Origin: Streptomyces sp. NBC_00461
GTDB lineage: Bacteria > Actinomycetota > Actinomycetes > Streptomycetales > Streptomycetaceae
Assembly: GCF_036013935.1 (NCBI RefSeq)
Contig: NZ_CP107902.1
Location: forward strand, 1,240,001-1,304,000
Reading direction: 5' to 3'
DNA length: 64,000 nt
A program made the translations under genes and the position numbers. The notes beneath the pieces were generated by a model, which was given only the letters and a program-made list of their open reading frames with translations, searched no databases and was not told the DNA's origin. Shown in pieces: positions 46,053 to 54,862 of the stretch (positions within the stretch are counted from its first letter, which is position 1; each line of letters opens with the position of its first letter).

Positions 46053-46963
46053 CGGTCGTCAACTCCTCGACCAGCTCTGCCGGTCGGCGCCCCCGTGGCA
46101 CCGACCGGCGGAGCCGGGCCGGCATCGCTTTCGTCGCCGGCTACGTGATCCTGCTGATCGCGTTCGGTGTCCTGCCCACCGGGTACGCCGTCTACTTCGC
46201 GTTCACCAACGCCGGCGGCACGTTCAGCGGCTTCAGCAACTTCATCACCACGGCGCAGGACTTCCGCTTCATGGATGCCGTGGGCCATGTCGCGGTGTAC
46301 CTCCTGTTCTGGCTGGTCTCACTCGTGGTGTTCGTGGTCGGCCTGTCGCTGCTGCTGCACCGCCTCTCCTCGGGCGTCGCGAGCAAGAGTCTGCGCTTCC
46401 TCTACTACATCCCCGGAGCCCTCGCCGGCGCCGCGAGTGTGCTGGTGTGGCTGTTCATGCTGGACCCCTCGGTGAGCCCGGTCAGTTCACTGCTGGGCAC
46501 GCTGGGATTCCACACCTTCGGTGAGGTCATCGCGCCGGGCAACCTGGCTCTGCTGTTCACGATCATCGCGTTCTGGACCGGGGCGGGCGGCTGGATAGTC
46601 GTCATGTACGGCGCGCTCAACAACATCCCCAAGGACGTCATGGAAGCCGCGCACATCGACGGCGCGAACGCCTGGCAGACCGCATGGTGCGTGCAGATCC
46701 CGATGCTCCGCAAGTGGATCGTGTACATGGTGATCCTGGCCTTCGCGGCCGGTGCCCAGCTGTTCGTGGAGCCGCAGTTGCTCTCGCTCGCCAGCGTGGG
46801 CGTCGCCGGACGCGACTACTCGCTGAACCAGCTGACGTACGACTTCGCCTTCCAGATGAACAACATCAACGGCGCCGCCGCGGTGTCGGTGGAACTCCTC
46901 GTCGTCAGCGTGTCGGTCGCCGGGATCTTCGTCGCACGGTCCGGGTTCTTCGATGCCGACTGA
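46049..46963 (+). CDS. ABC sugar transporter permease 1
   Basis: 304 residues from GTG 46049, overlapping the binding-protein stop as GTGA. Six transmembrane helices fit the MalF-type family, with the coupling (EAA) loop EAAHIDGANAWQTAWCVQIPML around residue 195. No ATPase is encoded in this cluster, so it must borrow a shared MsiK-type ATPase, as is common in Streptomyces. Confidence 0.93.
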   Translation: MTVVNSSTSSAGRRPRGTDRRSRAGIAFVAGYVILLIAFGVLPTGYAVYFAFTNAGGTFSGFSNFITTAQDFRFMDAVGHVAVYLLFWLVSLVVFVVGLSLLLHRLSSGVASKSLRFLYYIPGALAGAASVLVWLFMLDPSVSPVSSLLGTLGFHTFGEVIAPGNLALLFTIIAFWTGAGGWIVVMYGALNNIPKDVMEAAHIDGANAWQTAWCVQIPMLRKWIVYMVILAFAAGAQLFVEPQLLSLASVGVAGRDYSLNQLTYDFAFQMNNINGAAAVSVELLVVSVSVAGIFVARSGFFDAD

Positions 46964-47942
46964 CACCACCACCGTCGGACAGACCGCCGTCGGACCGGCG
47001 GCCGCCACACCACCCACGAAACAGGGACCAGGTTTCATGAGCCGAACACATCTCCAGGCCCCTGCGCGGCGGCGTCCCACGCGTAACCTGGTGCCCCGCC
47101 TGCTGACCGGCTCCTTCCTGGTCGTCTTCCTGGTGTTCTTCGTGCTGCCGGTGCTCTGGCTCGTCCTCGCGGCGACCAAGACCGACCAGCAGCTCGTCCA
47201 CGGCAACCCGCTGTCCATCGGCTCCTGGCACGCCTTCAAGGCCAACTGGGACGCCCTCACGGGGTTCCAGGACAACGCCATCATGCAGTGGCTGGGCAAC
47301 TCCACGCTCTACGCGGTGATCTCGCTGGTCATCACCCTGTGCGTGACCATTCCGGCGGGGTACGCCCTGGCGATGACGGAGTTCCGCGGCCGGCACAGCC
47401 TGCTGGTCGCGACCCTGGTCGTGATGCTCATGCCGACCGCCACGCTGGTGGTGCCGCTGTTCCTTGAGGTCAACGCCGTGCATCTGATCGGCTCGATGTG
47501 GTCGATCATCCTGCCGTACTCGTTCTACCCGTTCGGCGTGTACCTGACGTACATCTACTTCAGCACCGCCGTACCGAAGGACCTGCTGGCGGCGGCACGG
47601 ATGGACGGCTGCTCGGAGTTCGGCGTCTTCCGGCACATCGCGCTGCCGCTGGCGACACCGGTCATCGCGCTCGTGGGCTTCTTCAGCTTCGTCGCCAACT
47701 GGACGAACTACTTCCTGCCGTACGTGATGCTCCCCGAGAGCAGCCAGATGCCGATCCAGGTCGGTGTCGGCAGCCTGCTCAGCAATGTGCCGTCCTTCAA
47801 CCCGGCCGTCGGCACGACCGCGATCGAGCGTCCGCAGCTGGCGCTGGCCACGCTGGTGGCCATCACACCCGTGCTCGTCGTCTTTCTCTTCGCCCAGCGC
47901 TTCCTGGTCAGCGGGATGCTCGCCGGCGCCACCAAGGAGTAG
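46953..47942 (+). CDS. ABC sugar transporter permease 2
   Basis: 329 residues. ATG 46953 overlaps the end of permease 1 by 11 bases; an internal ATG at 47037 is an alternative start with a shorter head. Six transmembrane helices of the MalG type and an EAA-type loop AAARMDGCSEFGVFRHIALPLA. It forms the heterodimeric channel with permease 1. Confidence 0.93.
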   Translation: MPTDTTTVGQTAVGPAAATPPTKQGPGFMSRTHLQAPARRRPTRNLVPRLLTGSFLVVFLVFFVLPVLWLVLAATKTDQQLVHGNPLSIGSWHAFKANWDALTGFQDNAIMQWLGNSTLYAVISLVITLCVTIPAGYALAMTEFRGRHSLLVATLVVMLMPTATLVVPLFLEVNAVHLIGSMWSIILPYSFYPFGVYLTYIYFSTAVPKDLLAAARMDGCSEFGVFRHIALPLATPVIALVGFFSFVANWTNYFLPYVMLPESSQMPIQVGVGSLLSNVPSFNPAVGTTAIERPQLALATLVAITPVLVVFLFAQRFLVSGMLAGATKE

Positions 47943-48047
47943 GCCGGGCCGACGGCTCCGGCATGACGCCCCGAGCCGACGCCCGTCCACCCGCCCGCTG
48001 TACCCGGCGCGCGCTCCGCGCCGCCGCCCCGAACGGAGAACCTCGCC

Positions 48048-50069
48048 ATGCCCTTCAGCCCTTCCGACAGCACGTCGGGTGACGACGCTGCGGCCGCCGG
48101 CCGGCCGGCACCATCCGAGGTCCAGGCCCAGGTACCGGTGCTCGAACCACCGGGCTGGGCCGTGTCCCAGCGAGCCCTGTTCGACCTGCTCGACCACTCC
48201 TGGCGCCGCTTCGACCGTGACTTCACCGGCCCGGACGGACGCTTGAACTACACCCAGCCGCTCACCTCACGCGACGGTGTGGACGACTTCTACGAAGTGT
48301 TCTTCAACTGGCCCCAGTTGTACCTCCTCGGCGGCGCCGACGATCTACTCCCCGCCAGTGAGAAGCACTGGGAGGGCGTGACGAAGCAGCTGACCGAGCT
48401 GGACATGCTGCGCGACGAGTACGAACGCGGCTACGACTGGTTCCACCAGGGCGAGAGCCTGCTCCTGCTCTTCTTCCTGTGCATGGCCGCCCCGGACCGC
48501 TGGTCCGAACGCGCCCTGCGCTTCGCGGAGTTGTACGTCGACCCGGCCAAGGGCAACTACGACCCCGAGCACCGCATCATCACCCGCCCCCACAACGGCA
48601 GCGACCCCGACCGCACGGGCCTCTTCGACGGCGACGTGTACCCCTGGCTGCAGAAGGAGGCCGACACCTACGGGTATCCGCTGGAGTGGATCCCCGAGGC
48701 GGAGGGCGGTCCGTTCCCGCTCTCGGCGGATCCGCGTCTGGGCGCGCAGATGCGCGACCGGATGGGCGTCGGAGACACCGCGCTCAACCTCGGCGCGGCC
48801 GGACTGGCCCTCAACGCCTGGATCCTGTCCGGCGACGACCGCTACCGCGACTGGATCGTCGAGTACGTGGGCGCCTGGCGTGAGCGCACGGAGGCGAACG
48901 ACGGTCTCATCCCCGACAACGTCGGCCCTGACGGGGTCGTCGGCAGCCTGCTGGAGGGCCGCTGGTACGGCGGCCACTACGGCTGGTCCTGGCCGCACGG
49001 CTGGCACAGCATCGGAAGCGCGGCCTGCGTGGCGGCACTCGCGGCGGCGACGGTCACCGGGGACGACGACTACCTGTCCATGGTCCGTACCTCGCTCGAC
49101 GCCCTCATCGCCCGCGGCAAGGTGATGCCCCACACCGAGGCCGACTCCAGTCTGCCCTCCAAGTGGCGGGTCGAGCTCGGCCCGGACGTCACCACGCCCA
49201 CGCTCCACCTTCCGTTCCGGCGCAACGACACGGGCTGGTTCGACTACAACCCCGCCACCCCGCCCGTACCGGTGGCCCTGTGGCACCACTCGTCCTCCGA
49301 CGCCGACCGCAAGCGGCTGGAGGGACTGCGCGAAGCCGAGGGGATCGACTGGCGCACCGTCCGGCCGTTCCGCGCCAAGGAGGAGTCCGGGCACGAGAAG
49401 GCATGGTTCGCCTTCCTCGCCGGCGACGACCCCGACTACCCGGAACGCATCCTCGCCACCGCCCAGGCCCAGATCCGCCACCGCCTCAAGCGCATCGACC
49501 GCTACCGCGACCTGGACGTCCCCGAGGCCGACATCCACGTGTGGCAGCAGTCCAACCCCGTCGCCACCGAAGCCCTCGTCCAGCTCACCTGGGGCGGCCC
49601 CCAGGTGCTCTACAACGGCGGCCTGCAGCAGGCCCGGCTGCGCTACCACGACGCCGAGGCCCGCCGCGCCGGACTGCCGCAGGACGTGGCCGCGCTGGTC
49701 ACCTCCATCGACCCCGAGGCAACCACCGTCGAACTCGTCAACCTCGCCCCCGAGACGGACCGCACGGTGATCGTCCAGGCGGGCGCCTTCGCCGAGCACA
49801 CCATCACCGCCGTCCGCTACACGACCGCGGACGACGGCTGGATCGGCGACATGTACGACTACGGCCACACCGAGCCCGTCGTCACCGAGGCGGAACTGCC
49901 GTGCGACAGCCCGTTCCTGACGGTGCGTCTGCCCGCGTCCACCCGGATCAAGCTCGTCCTGCGCCTCGACCTCCGTGCCAACACCCCCAGCTACCGCACC
50001 CCGTTCGACACCCCGGCCGACGAGTCCGTCCCGAGCACGGATGAGAACACGGGGGGAGACAGCGCATGA
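48048..50069 (+). CDS. Large cytoplasmic protein of sugar operon, possible new glycoside hydrolase/lyase
   Basis: 673 residues from ATG 48048 after GGAGAACC. No signal peptide. Repeated aromatic/acidic helical hairpins fit an (alpha/alpha)6-toroid: DHSWRRFDRDF, DFYEVFFNWPQLYLLGG, YDWFHQGESLLLLFF, RYRDWIVEYVGAWRERTEAN, WYGGHYGWSWPHGWHSIGSA, then a C-terminal beta part (about 560-640) with TVELVNLAPETDRTVIVQAG. Acidic residues D/E near FHQGE and HGWHS could be catalytic. It sits between transporter and mutarotase and overlaps the mutarotase start, so it likely acts on the imported oligosaccharide or glycoside inside the cell. I cannot name the family. Confidence 0.75.
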   Translation: MPFSPSDSTSGDDAAAAGRPAPSEVQAQVPVLEPPGWAVSQRALFDLLDHSWRRFDRDFTGPDGRLNYTQPLTSRDGVDDFYEVFFNWPQLYLLGGADDLLPASEKHWEGVTKQLTELDMLRDEYERGYDWFHQGESLLLLFFLCMAAPDRWSERALRFAELYVDPAKGNYDPEHRIITRPHNGSDPDRTGLFDGDVYPWLQKEADTYGYPLEWIPEAEGGPFPLSADPRLGAQMRDRMGVGDTALNLGAAGLALNAWILSGDDRYRDWIVEYVGAWRERTEANDGLIPDNVGPDGVVGSLLEGRWYGGHYGWSWPHGWHSIGSAACVAALAAATVTGDDDYLSMVRTSLDALIARGKVMPHTEADSSLPSKWRVELGPDVTTPTLHLPFRRNDTGWFDYNPATPPVPVALWHHSSSDADRKRLEGLREAEGIDWRTVRPFRAKEESGHEKAWFAFLAGDDPDYPERILATAQAQIRHRLKRIDRYRDLDVPEADIHVWQQSNPVATEALVQLTWGGPQVLYNGGLQQARLRYHDAEARRAGLPQDVAALVTSIDPEATTVELVNLAPETDRTVIVQAGAFAEHTITAVRYTTADDGWIGDMYDYGHTEPVVTEAELPCDSPFLTVRLPASTRIKLVLRLDLRANTPSYRTPFDTPADESVPSTDENTGGDSA

Positions 50070-50413
50070 AGCGCATCGCCCAAACCATCAGACTCCGGCC
50101 CGAGCACCGGGAGAAATACCTCGAACTCCACTCCGCCGTCTGGCCCGGAGTCGAAGCCGCCATGCACCGGGCGCAGATCCGCAACTTCGGGATCTTCCTC
50201 CACGGTGAGGTGCTGTTCGCCTACCTGGAGTATCACGGCGACGACTTCGAGGCCGACATGGCCACCCTCGAAGCCGACCCCGAGACCCAGGAGTGGTGGA
50301 AACTCACCGACCCCTGCCAGGAACCCTGGCCCGACCGGGGCGACTCACGCCAGTGGACGGAACTCACCGAGATCTGGCACCTCAGCCCGCCGCCCGGTGA
50401 CGCCACCGTCTGA
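50066..50413 (+). CDS. L-rhamnose/L-fucose mutarotase (RhaM-like)
   Basis: 115 residues, ATGA overlap with the previous gene. Family features are RIAQTIRLRPEHREKYLELH, NFGIFLHGEVLFAYLEYHG, QEWWKLTDPCQEPWPD and WTELTEIWHL, with the catalytic His in the first and last strands region. It interconverts sugar anomers so that the dehydrogenase receives its preferred form. Its presence points to a 6-deoxy-L-sugar or related aldose. Confidence 0.92.
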   Translation: MKRIAQTIRLRPEHREKYLELHSAVWPGVEAAMHRAQIRNFGIFLHGEVLFAYLEYHGDDFEADMATLEADPETQEWWKLTDPCQEPWPDRGDSRQWTELTEIWHLSPPPGDATV

Positions 50414-50463
50414 CCTGGCCCGCTCCTGACCGACCCGATTTGGAACCTCGCCGTGACTCCATC

Positions 50464-51366
50464 ATGACTCCATCCCCCACACCCGTCCTCATCGACGCCC
50501 ACCACCACCTGTGGGACCTCGACCAGCGTCCGCAGACCTGGCTCGACGACCCCGCCCTGGCAACGATCAACCGCACCTTCACCCCTGGCGACCTGCGGAC
50601 CACCGCCACCCGGCCCATCGCGGGCCGCCGTCTGCACAGCACGGTGGTCGTGCAGTGCGTACCGGAGGTGCCCGAGACGGAGGACCTTCTGGCGCGCGCG
50701 GAGCGGGAGCCGCTGATCGGGGCCGTGGTCGGCTGGGCGGACCTGACGTCCCCGGCGATCGGTGAGGTGCTGGACCGACTTCTCGCCGGGCCCGGCGGTA
50801 CGTATTTGCGGTCCCTGCGTCATCTCGTGCAGGGCGAGACGGATCCGGGATGGCTGCAACGCCCAGATGTCGAACGCGGGTTGACGGCGGTCCGGGACCG
50901 CGGGCTCTGCTACGACGTGCTGGTCCGCAGCCACCAGCTCGACCAGGCGATCCGGCTGGCCGAGCGGTTCCCGGACCTGCCCCAGGTGCTCGACCACGCC
51001 GGCAAGCCGTCGATCGCCGACGGTGAACTGGCCGACTGGGAACGCCAGTTGCGCCTGCTGGCCGCACACCAGCACGTGGTCTGCAAGGTGTCTGGCCTGA
51101 TCACCGAGGCGGACCACGACAAGTGGACCGTCGACGACATCCGCCCGGTGTGGGACGTCCTGCTCTCCACCTTCGGCCCCGACCGCCTGATGTTCGGCTC
51201 CGACTGGCCGGTGGCGAACCTCGCGGGCGGCTGGAACCGCTGGGCCGCCACGGTGGACGAACTGCTCGACGGATCTTCCGCCGACGAGACCTCGGCGATT
51301 CTCGCGGGCACCGCGACCACCTTCTACCGCCTCACTCGTACTGAACGGACCTTGGGATCACGATGA
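50464..51366 (+). CDS. Amidohydrolase, probable L-fucono/L-rhamnono-lactonase
   Basis: 300 residues from ATG 50464; the TTG extension to 50440 is less likely. Metal-binding HxH is in LIDAHHHLWDLDQ, later residues are LDHAGKPSI, VCKVSGLITEAD and the catalytic Asp in MFGSDWPVANL. This is the amidohydrolase-2 group that includes L-fuconolactonase, hydrolysing the lactone made by the aldose dehydrogenase. It overlaps the next gene as ATGA. Confidence 0.9.
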   Translation: MTPSPTPVLIDAHHHLWDLDQRPQTWLDDPALATINRTFTPGDLRTTATRPIAGRRLHSTVVVQCVPEVPETEDLLARAEREPLIGAVVGWADLTSPAIGEVLDRLLAGPGGTYLRSLRHLVQGETDPGWLQRPDVERGLTAVRDRGLCYDVLVRSHQLDQAIRLAERFPDLPQVLDHAGKPSIADGELADWERQLRLLAAHQHVVCKVSGLITEADHDKWTVDDIRPVWDVLLSTFGPDRLMFGSDWPVANLAGGWNRWAATVDELLDGSSADETSAILAGTATTFYRLTRTERTLGSR

Positions 51367-52406
51367 CGCTTGCTGCCCGCTACATGGCCGCCCGAACCCT
51401 GGACACGGCTCCGGTCGAGTTCTCGGAGCCGGGTCCCGGGGAGGTGTTGCTGGCTCCCGCCTACGTGGGGATTTGCGGTACCGATCTGCACATCTTCCAC
51501 GGCGATATGGATGCGCGGGTCCAGACGCCCGCTGTTTTGGGGCATGAGATGTCCGGGCGGGTGGTGCGGGTCGGGCCGGGTGTGGAGGGCTGGGCGCCCG
51601 GTGACGCCGTGACGGTGATGCCGCTGCGCTGGGACGACACCTGCCCGGCCTGCCAGGCCGGGCACCAGCACATCTGCCAGCGCCTGGACTTCATCGGTAT
51701 CGACTCCCCGGGTGCGATGCAGCAGCGCTGGACGGTGCCCGCCTCGACGCTGATCCGGCTGCCGGGCTCACTTGCTCTGGACCGGGCCGCGCTGGTGGAG
51801 CCGACGGCGGTGGCTGTGCACGACGTGGGCCGGGCGAAGGTCGCCGAGGGTGAAAAGGTCGTGGTGGTCGGTGGCGGGCCGGTGGGTGTGCTGATTGCGT
51901 TGGTGGCGCGGGCGGCGGGTGCCGAGGTGCGGGTGGTGGAGCTGAGTGCTCACCGTCGTCTGCTGGCCGAGGAGTTGGGGCTTGCCGTCTGGGACCCGGC
52001 CGCGGACGACATCGGCGCCCTGGTCGGCGAGTGGACTCGGGATGCGGGTGCGGATGTCGCGTTCGAGGTGTCCGGTGCGGCGGGCGGCGTGGACACGGCG
52101 GTGGACGTGCTGGGCGTGCGCGGCCGGCTCTGCCTGGTCGCTATTCATCCGCGGCCTCGTGAGGTGAACCTGCACCGCTTCTTCTGGCGCGAACTGACCC
52201 TGATCGGCGCCCGGTTGTATGACCGCTCCGACTTCGAGCGGGCGGTGGTGCTGGTCGCGGACGGCACGGTTCCGGCCGAGCGGCTGATCAGCAAGGTGGT
52301 CCCGCTGACCGAGGCGCCGGCGGCGTTCGAGGCGCTGGAGGGCGGCGGTGACGTGATGAAGATCCTGGTGGACTGCACCGACGACGCGCAGGGACTGGCC
52401 GTATGA
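51363..52406 (+). CDS. Zinc-type sugar/polyol dehydrogenase (MDR)
   Basis: 347 residues. Catalytic zinc ligands: C in VGICGTDLHIF and H/E in LGHEMSGRV. The structural-zinc lobe is DDTCPACQAGHQHIC, where the first of the usual four Cys appears to be Asp. NAD site VVVVGGGPVGVLIALVA. It resembles L-threonine/L-idonate/L-galactonate dehydrogenases and probably oxidises a sugar acid or polyol in this pathway. ATGA/GTGA-type coupling on both sides. Confidence 0.88.
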   Translation: MTLAARYMAARTLDTAPVEFSEPGPGEVLLAPAYVGICGTDLHIFHGDMDARVQTPAVLGHEMSGRVVRVGPGVEGWAPGDAVTVMPLRWDDTCPACQAGHQHICQRLDFIGIDSPGAMQQRWTVPASTLIRLPGSLALDRAALVEPTAVAVHDVGRAKVAEGEKVVVVGGGPVGVLIALVARAAGAEVRVVELSAHRRLLAEELGLAVWDPAADDIGALVGEWTRDAGADVAFEVSGAAGGVDTAVDVLGVRGRLCLVAIHPRPREVNLHRFFWRELTLIGARLYDRSDFERAVVLVADGTVPAERLISKVVPLTEAPAAFEALEGGGDVMKILVDCTDDAQGLAV

Positions 52407-53164
52407 CCGCCTTCGACCTGACGGGGAAGCTTGCCGTGGTCACCGGGGCGCGGCGGGGTATCGGCCGGGCGATGGCCCGCGCGCTGGCCGGGGCGGGTGC
52501 GGACGTGATCGGTGTGAGTGCCTCGCTGGAGGAGTCCGGCAGCGAGGTGGAGAAGGACGTCCTCGCCGCAGGCCGCACATTCGAGGCGATCCGGACCGAC
52601 TTCGCCGACCCCGCCGCAGTACGCGCGCTGGGCGCTGACCTGGCCGGGCGCGAACGCCCGGTGGACATCCTGGTCAACAATGCGGGCACGATCCGCCGTG
52701 CTCCGGCGGCCGAACACAGTGACGCGGACTGGGAGTTGGTGCTCCAGGTCAACCTGAGTGCGCAGTTCGCGCTGACCCGGGCGGTGGGTGCGGCGATGGT
52801 GGCCCGCGGCCGGGGGAAGGTCATCTTCACCGCGTCGCTGCTCAGTTTCCAGGGCGGTATCACGGTGCCCGGTTATACCGCGGCCAAGCATGGCATCGCG
52901 GGTCTGACGAAGGCGCTGGCCAATGAGTGGGCCGGGCGCGGGGTGAATGTCAACGCCATCGCCCCGGGTTACATCGCCACCGACAACACCCAGGCGTTGC
53001 AGGACGACCCGGTGCGCAGCAGGGCGATCCTGGAGCGGATTCCGGCCGGCCGCTGGGGTGACGCCGATGACCTGGCGGGTGCGACGGTGTTCCTGGCCTC
53101 GGACGCCGCGGCCTACGTGCATGGCGTGGTGCTGCCCGTCGATGGCGGATGGCTGGGCCGGTGA
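52403..53164 (+). CDS. SDR-family sugar-acid dehydrogenase (KduD/2-keto-3-deoxy-acid type)
   Basis: 253 residues. Cofactor motif VTGARRGIGRAMA, structural VNNAGTIRR, catalytic Ser in TASLLSFQGG and Y-x3-K in GYTAAKHGIAG, and the loop IAPGYIATDNTQAL, typical of 2-deoxy-D-gluconate 3-dehydrogenase/KduD enzymes. It likely oxidises or reduces a 2-keto-3-deoxy sugar acid. ATGA overlap with the upstream gene, GTGA with the aldolase. Confidence 0.9.
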   Translation: MTAFDLTGKLAVVTGARRGIGRAMARALAGAGADVIGVSASLEESGSEVEKDVLAAGRTFEAIRTDFADPAAVRALGADLAGRERPVDILVNNAGTIRRAPAAEHSDADWELVLQVNLSAQFALTRAVGAAMVARGRGKVIFTASLLSFQGGITVPGYTAAKHGIAGLTKALANEWAGRGVNVNAIAPGYIATDNTQALQDDPVRSRAILERIPAGRWGDADDLAGATVFLASDAAAYVHGVVLPVDGGWLGR

Positions 53165-53793
53165 CCGGCGCCGACCTGGCCGGCGTGCTGGCCGGAGCCC
53201 GTCTGCTGCCGGTGCTGACCGTGCCGTCCACGGCGACGGCCGACCCGCTGGCCGACGCGCTCGCGGCGGGTGGCGCGCGGTGTGCCGAGGTCACCTTCCG
53301 CACGCCGGGCGCCGAGCGGGTGCTCAAGACGATGGCGGCGCATGGGGAGCTGGCCGTGGGGGCGGGCACGGTCCTCACGCCGGAGCAGGCGGAGGGGGCG
53401 GTGGCGGCCGGGGCCCGTTTCGTGGTCTCGCCCGGCTTCGACGAGGACGTCGTCGCCAGGTGCCGGGAGTTGGGGGTGCCCGTGGTGCCGGGTATCGCCA
53501 CCGCCACCGAGTTGATGCGTGCCCTGAAGGCGGGCCTCGACACCGTCAAGCTTTTCCCCGCCGAATCCCTTGGCGGCCTGCGTGCGCTGCGGGCGCTGGC
53601 GGCGCCGTTCCCGGGCGTGCGTTTCGTGCCGACCGGCGGGATCGACGCCTCCCGCATGGCCGGCTATCTCGCCGAGCCGGCGGTCCTTGCGGTGGGCGGC
53701 AGCTGGATGGCACCCGTCGCCCATCTCGACAAGGGCGACTACGCGGAGATCCGCCGCCTGACGGCCGACGCGGTGGAGAGGAGCACGACGTGA
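53161..53793 (+). CDS. KDPG/KHG-type aldolase
   Basis: 210 residues from GTG 53161, which overlaps the SDR stop. Class I aldolase markers: RLLPVLTVPS, CAEVTFRTPGA with the catalytic Glu, GAGTVLTPEQ, and the Schiff-base Lys in DTVKLFPAESLGG, then FVPTGGID. It cleaves 2-keto-3-deoxy-6-phospho sugar acids made with the neighbouring kinase to pyruvate plus a C3 phosphate. Confidence 0.93.
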   Translation: MTGADLAGVLAGARLLPVLTVPSTATADPLADALAAGGARCAEVTFRTPGAERVLKTMAAHGELAVGAGTVLTPEQAEGAVAAGARFVVSPGFDEDVVARCRELGVPVVPGIATATELMRALKAGLDTVKLFPAESLGGLRALRALAAPFPGVRFVPTGGIDASRMAGYLAEPAVLAVGGSWMAPVAHLDKGDYAEIRRLTADAVERSTT

Positions 53794-54827
53794 TCGACGT
53801 GGTGGCCCTTGGTGAGGTGATGCTGCGTTTCGATCCGGGGGAGGGGCGGATCCGCACCACCCGCTCCTTTCAGGTCTGGGAGGGTGGCGGTGAGTACAAC
53901 GTGGTACGCGGGTTGCGGCGCTGCTTCGGCCTGCGCACGGCCGTCGTCACTTCGCTCGCCGACAATGCGGTGGGCCGGCTTGTCGAGGATCTGATGCTGC
54001 AGGGCGGTGTCGACACGTCGCTGATTCGCTGGGTGCCGGACGACGGCATCGGCCGCACCGCCCGCAACGGCCTGAACTTCGTCGAGCGCGGCTTCGGTAT
54101 CCGGGGCGCGCTCGGGGTCAGCGACCGCGCGCACAGCGCCGTCTCCCAGCTCCGCAAGGGGGACGTGGACTGGGACGCGGTGTTCGGGGCGGGGGTGCGC
54201 TGGTTCCACACCGGCGGCATCTTCGCGGGTTTGTCCGACACCACGGTGGATGTCGCCGACGAGGCGATGGCGGCGGCCCGCCGTCACGGTGTCACGGTTT
54301 CCTACGACCCCAACTACCGCCCGAGCCTCTGGGCCGGCCGCGGTGGACCGGAGCGGGCCCGCGAGGTCGATCTGCGGCTCGCCCGGTACGCCGACGTCGT
54401 CGTGGGCGCCCTGGGCCTGGCCGGGGCGTACCCGGGACAGGCGCGCGTCGGGGCCGACGAGGTGGCGGACGCGCTCGCCGAGGTGGCCGGCCTGCTCCCC
54501 GGCGCGCAGGTGCTGGCGACGACCCTGCGTGAGGTCCCGTCGGCCGGAGTGAACGACTGGTCCTCGGCCGCGTGGTCGGCGGAGACCGGCTTCGTCAGCG
54601 GCCCGCGGATGCCCGGGCTGCAGGTCCTGGACCGCATCGGTTCCGGTGACGCCTTCGCCGCGGGCCTGATCCACGGCCTGCTGGGCGGCACCGGCCTGGA
54701 GCGCGCCCTGGCCTACGGCACCGCCCACGGCGCGCTCACCATGACCACGCCCGGAGACGTCTCCATGGCCTCGCTCGCCGAGGTCGAGGCACTGATCGCG
54801 GGTGCCTCCGCTGCTGTCAGACGCTGA
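53790..54827 (+). CDS. PfkB-family sugar-acid kinase (2-keto-3-deoxygluconate kinase-like)
   Basis: 345 residues from GTG 53790, GTGA overlap. The N-terminus VVALGEVMLRFDPGEGRIR and GGGEYNVVRGLRRCFG, and the phosphoryl-transfer motif DRIGSGDAFAAGLIHGL with catalytic Asp are typical of KDG kinases. It phosphorylates the keto-deoxy acid before the KDPG-type aldolase. The last gene of the tightly overlapping block. Confidence 0.92.
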   Translation: MIDVVALGEVMLRFDPGEGRIRTTRSFQVWEGGGEYNVVRGLRRCFGLRTAVVTSLADNAVGRLVEDLMLQGGVDTSLIRWVPDDGIGRTARNGLNFVERGFGIRGALGVSDRAHSAVSQLRKGDVDWDAVFGAGVRWFHTGGIFAGLSDTTVDVADEAMAAARRHGVTVSYDPNYRPSLWAGRGGPERAREVDLRLARYADVVVGALGLAGAYPGQARVGADEVADALAEVAGLLPGAQVLATTLREVPSAGVNDWSSAAWSAETGFVSGPRMPGLQVLDRIGSGDAFAAGLIHGLLGGTGLERALAYGTAHGALTMTTPGDVSMASLAEVEALIAGASAAVRR

Positions 54828-54862
54828 CCGGCGTCTCCACCCGTACCAACAGGGAGCATCAC

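Noticed and set aside
48345..49868. Minus-strand 507-codon frame rich in Val and Gly
   Set aside because: It is a shadow of the 673-residue gene, with no ribosome site and biased composition.
52947..54827. A single 626-residue fusion of aldolase region and kinase
   Set aside because: The upstream part is the wrong frame of the SDR and aldolase genes. The kinase start at GTG 53790 with GTGA coupling is better.
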